From: JAGWRA01 sp035534615
GTDB lineage: Bacteria; Acidobacteriota; Vicinamibacteria; Vicinamibacterales; CAVVIG01
Direction: 5' to 3'
Assembly: GCA_035534615.1 (NCBI GenBank)
Contig: DATLRO010000061.1
Span: 1 to 64,000 of the forward strand
Length of the DNA stretch: 64,000 nucleotides
The first letter of the stretch is position 1; every line of letters begins with the position of its first letter. Below, piece after piece: positions 61,175 through 64,000 of this stretch. The notes under the pieces are model-generated. The model was not told where the DNA came from. It made no database searches and saw only the letters and a program-made list of their open reading frames with translations. The translations under genes and the position numbers were made by a program.

Positions 61175-63361
61175 TTGCGCCTGACCACCCCACGTGTTCT
61201 CGTCCTGCTCGGCGCGGCCGCGCTGATCACGGGAGGCGCTTCGGCGATTCTCGGCGCGCAGCAGAAGCCGGGCATCTTCGGATTCTCGCCGGCCGAGGCC
61301 AAGACGGAGCTGAGCTGGGAGCAGAAGTTCCGGGCGATTCCCGAGCCGGCCAACATCCGCGCCAACATGGAGCACCTGTCCAGCGAGCCGCACAACGTCG
61401 GGTCGCCGCAGCAGCACGTGTACGCGGAATGGATTCTGAACAAGTTCAAGTCCTACGGCCTCGACGCGCACATCGAGGAGTTCAGGGTCCTCTTCCCGAC
61501 CCCGGCGGAGCGGAAGGTGGAGCTCATCTCGCCGGTGCACTACGAGGCGAAGCTCAAGGAGCCGCCGGTCCCGGGCGATCCGACGTCGGGCCAGGCGACG
61601 CAGCTGCCGACGTACAACGCCTACTCGGCCGACGGCGACGTCACGGCCCCGCTCGTGTACGTCAACTACGGCGTGCCGGAGGATTACGCGCAGCTCGCGA
61701 AGATGGGGATCAGCGTCAAGGGGAAGATCGTCATCGCCCGCTACGGCCGCAGCTGGCGCGGCATCAAGCCGAAGCTGGCGCACCAGCACGGCGCCATCGG
61801 CTGCATCATCTATTCGGACCCGCGCGACGACGGCTACTACCAGGGCAACACGTTCCCGGAGGGCCCGTTCCGGCCGGAATGGGGCGTGCAGCGCGGCAGC
61901 GTCATGGAGATGGAGCGGTACCCCGGCGATCCGGAGACGCCCGGCTGGGGCTCGACGCCCGGGGCGAAGCGGCTGCCGCTGAACCAGGTGACGAACCTCG
62001 AGAAGATCCCGGTGCTGCCGATCTCGTGGGGCGACGCGCTGCCGCTGCTGAAGGCGCTCGGCGGCCCGATGGCGCCCGACTCGTGGCGCGGCGCGCTGCC
62101 GATCCCGTATCACGTCGGGCCGGGGCCGGCGACGGTCCACCTGGTGGTCAAGTCCAACTGGAACGTGGTTCCGGCGTATGACGTCATCGCGAAGATCACG
62201 GGCAGCACGTATCCGAACGAGTGGGTCATCCGCGGCAACCACTACGACGGCTGGGTCAACGGCGCGGCCGACCCGATCAGCGGCCAGTCGTCGCTGCTCG
62301 AAGAGGCGCGGGCCTACGGCGAGCTCATGAAGGAGGGCTGGCGGCCGAAGCGCACGATCATCTACTGCGCGTGGGACGGCGAGGAGCCGGGCCTGCTCGG
62401 CTCGACCGAATGGGCCGAGACGCACGAAGCGGAGCTGCAGAAGGACGGCGTCGTCTACATCAACTCCGACACCAACGGCAAGGGCTACCTGAGCATGGAA
62501 GGGAGCCACACGCTGGAGCACTTCGTGAATCAGGTCGCGAAGGCGATCACCGACCCGGAAACGGGCGAATCGGTGTGGATCAAGCTCGATACCCGCGACC
62601 GCAACCGGGCGCGGACGCCGCAGCAGATGGCCGACATCTTCGACGGCAACGATCTGCACATGGGCGCGCTGGGATCCGGCTCCGACTACTCCGCCTTCCT
62701 CCAGCACGTCGGCATGCCGACGCTCGCGCTGAGCTACGGCGGCGAGGATCCGGGCGGCGTCTATCATTCCATCTACGACGACTTCTACTGGTACACGCAC
62801 TTCGGCGACACGACGTTCGAATACGGACGGGCGCTCGCGCAGACCTACGGCACCGCGATCATGCGGCTCGCCGACGCCGACGTGCTGCCGTTCCAGTTCA
62901 GCGACTTCGCCGACACGGTCGCGCGGTACGAGACCCAGCTCGAGGCGCTGGCGAAGGGGCCGGCCGGGATGCCGGGCTTCGATTTCGTGCCGCTCACCCA
63001 GGCCATCACCACCGTCCAGGACGCGGCGCACGACTACGACGCCGCCGCCGCCGCGGCGATGCGTGACGGCCGCGTGTTCAGGAAGTCGCCCGCGGAACTG
63101 GCGACGCTGAACCAGCTGCTGTATCACAGCGAGCAGAAGCTGCTGTCACCCGCGGGCCTGCCGCAGCGCCCGTGGTACAAGCACACGATCTACGCGCCGG
63201 GCTACTACACCGGCTACGGCGTGAAGACGATGCCGGGCGTGCGGGAAGCGCTCGAGCGGAAGGACTTCAAGACCGCGGCGGCGCAGGAAACGGCGCTGGC
63301 GGACGCCCTGAACGCGTTCGCGGCGCAGATCCGCCAGGCGACGGCGCAGGTGCAGGACTGA
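61175..63361 (+). CDS. M28 peptidase, glutamate carboxypeptidase II/transferrin-receptor-like
   Basis: A 728-residue secreted metallopeptidase. It has an N-terminal signal peptide (about 1-27), a protease-associated domain (about 120-250) and an M28 catalytic domain with GNHYDGWVNGAADPISG (His/Asp zinc ligands). WDGEEPGLLGSTEWAE carries the general base and a ligand, and YHSIYDD carries the last His. A C-terminal helical dimerisation domain (about 600-728) follows. The family removes C-terminal glutamate or dipeptides. AAGGAGG lies 5 nt before a TTG start at 61175. It converges on the ferredoxin gene. Confidence 0.92.
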   Translation: MRLTTPRVLVLLGAAALITGGASAILGAQQKPGIFGFSPAEAKTELSWEQKFRAIPEPANIRANMEHLSSEPHNVGSPQQHVYAEWILNKFKSYGLDAHIEEFRVLFPTPAERKVELISPVHYEAKLKEPPVPGDPTSGQATQLPTYNAYSADGDVTAPLVYVNYGVPEDYAQLAKMGISVKGKIVIARYGRSWRGIKPKLAHQHGAIGCIIYSDPRDDGYYQGNTFPEGPFRPEWGVQRGSVMEMERYPGDPETPGWGSTPGAKRLPLNQVTNLEKIPVLPISWGDALPLLKALGGPMAPDSWRGALPIPYHVGPGPATVHLVVKSNWNVVPAYDVIAKITGSTYPNEWVIRGNHYDGWVNGAADPISGQSSLLEEARAYGELMKEGWRPKRTIIYCAWDGEEPGLLGSTEWAETHEAELQKDGVVYINSDTNGKGYLSMEGSHTLEHFVNQVAKAITDPETGESVWIKLDTRDRNRARTPQQMADIFDGNDLHMGALGSGSDYSAFLQHVGMPTLALSYGGEDPGGVYHSIYDDFYWYTHFGDTTFEYGRALAQTYGTAIMRLADADVLPFQFSDFADTVARYETQLEALAKGPAGMPGFDFVPLTQAITTVQDAAHDYDAAAAAAMRDGRVFRKSPAELATLNQLLYHSEQKLLSPAGLPQRPWYKHTIYAPGYYTGYGVKTMPGVREALERKDFKTAAAQETALADALNAFAAQIRQATAQVQD

Positions 63362-63452
63362 CGGCACCGGGGCCCGGGGACGCTGGACGCGGCACGGTGC
63401 CCGTCCGGCGTCTCCGGGCACCGGACGTCGGGCTTCCGGCTGACGTCCCCCC

Positions 63453-63836
63453 CTACGTCCCGCTCGGGAGCGGGTGCTCGATGATCTGATAGTCGGTGAC
63501 CGGGCGGCCTCCGATCAGGTGTTCCTGGACGATCCGCTCGAGGACGGGCGGATCGCATTCCCGGTACCACGTCCCCTCGGGATAGACGAGCGCGATCGGC
63601 CCACCGGTGCAGATCCGGAGGCAGTTCGCCTTCGTCCTGAGCACGCTCCCCTGTTCGGACAGCCCGAGCGCCTTCAGGCGGCCCTTGAGGTAGTCCCAGG
63701 CGGCCAGCCCGCGCTCCTTCTCACAGCACTTCGGGGTGGTCTGGTCGCAGCAGAGGAAGATGTGCCGGCACGCCACCGGTACGCCGACCGACGCCGCCTT
63801 GGCGACCTGCCTGTCCCGCTCGTCATCGGTCATCAT
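63453..63836 (-). CDS. thioredoxin-like 2Fe-2S ferredoxin
   Basis: A 127-residue protein of the (2Fe-2S) ferredoxin/Shethna type. Likely cluster ligands are among C23, C29, C30, C37 and C38 (CRHIFLCCDQTTPKCC) and C72/C76 (CLRIC). The fold resembles NuoE-type domains. The start is either of two ATGs at 63836 and 63833; the open frame runs to 63971 but the extra residues are low complexity. An electron-transfer role is likely. The partner enzyme is unknown. Confidence 0.85.
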   Translation of the reverse strand: MMTDDERDRQVAKAASVGVPVACRHIFLCCDQTTPKCCEKERGLAAWDYLKGRLKALGLSEQGSVLRTKANCLRICTGGPIALVYPEGTWYRECDPPVLERIVQEHLIGGRPVTDYQIIEHPLPSGT

Positions 63837-63933
63837 TTTCACCCGCGTGGAGCCCGCCCCCACGCGCTGCCGCCGTTCGTGCTGCGGATCGCGCCGGCGC
63901 CGCACCGGCCGGGGCCGGCGCGTGGGCCGCCGG

Positions 63934-64000
63934 CTAGACGCCGAACCGGTCGGCGTCCCAGATGAGGCCAAGCGCCGTCGGCGGGGCCATGTAGCCGGCG
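63934..64000 (-). CDS. 3' end of a gene running off the window
   Basis: In the frame ending at the stop 63934-63936, about 21 codons are open and read GYMAPPTALGLIWDADRFGV to the stop. The rest lies outside the window. The sequence looks protein-like, but I cannot identify it. Confidence 0.35.
   Translation of the reverse strand, partial: AGYMAPPTALGLIWDADRFGV

Overview
The window reads as a continuous piece of a high-GC Gram-negative bacterial chromosome. Outer-membrane-type proteins, NtrC/sigma-54 signalling, a B12-dependent mutase catalytic chain and several two-BON or HEAT periplasmic proteins fit Acidobacteriota (Vicinamibacteria-like). That placement is my inference from gene content and base composition. 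The near-complete 16S gene in the window could settle it.

Layout. 1-5.6 kb: one rRNA operon on the minus strand (16S, tRNA-Ile, tRNA-Ala, 23S, the last cut by the window edge), with boxA-like antitermination elements and a visible 16S processing stem. 5.8-8.7 kb: tyrS, a divergent Tat-type metallophosphoesterase, and a single RAYT transposase flanked by inverted REP-like repeats. 8.7-19.1 kb: a large minus-strand purine operon read in the order M16 peptidase, purB, purS, purQ, purL, purF, HEAT-repeat protein, purM, purN. It starts from a clear sigma-70 promoter at 19161-19189. 19.3-23.8 kb: rlmN, mtaB, purD, rpsU and a zinc-ribbon protein. 24.0-31.3 kb: a plus-strand operon of STAS protein, UbiA-family phosphoribosyltransferase, an Arg-rich coiled-coil protein and four glycosyltransferases in a nested A-B-B'-A' arrangement. 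This is probably a surface glycan locus.

31.3-39.1 kb: an NtrC-type regulator and its PDZ-containing membrane histidine kinase, behind a sigma-54 promoter with tandem upstream repeats, followed by a plug-less beta-barrel-like protein and a secreted hypothetical. 39.4-42.8 kb: glgC, eno, gpmA (glycogen entry and lower glycolysis). 42.9-47.7 kb: a small conserved protein, a methylmalonyl-CoA-mutase-family catalytic chain, OppD/OppF ATPases without permeases, and a LolD/MacB-type ATPase. 47.9-52.2 kb: a J-domain protein, a PilB/GspE ATPase carrying an extra zinc-ribbon tail, and a degenerate GGDEF protein fused to a helix-turn-helix. 52.2-57.7 kb: acs, a small membrane protein, inositol-3-phosphate synthase, a methyltransferase and an SDR.

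57.8-64 kb: a two-BON periplasmic protein and an alpha/beta hydrolase behind a second sigma-54 promoter, two very small proteins (one resembling the C-terminus of flagellar rod proteins), a hydrolase-GNAT fusion, an M28 peptidase of the glutamate-carboxypeptidase type, a thioredoxin-like 2Fe-2S ferredoxin and a clipped gene end. Most of the window is housekeeping. The parts most worth a second look are the two sigma-54 regulatory regions, the nested glycosyltransferase operon, the degenerate GGDEF-HTH regulator and the RAYT/REP unit. I saw no CRISPR array, prophage, integron or classical IS element.
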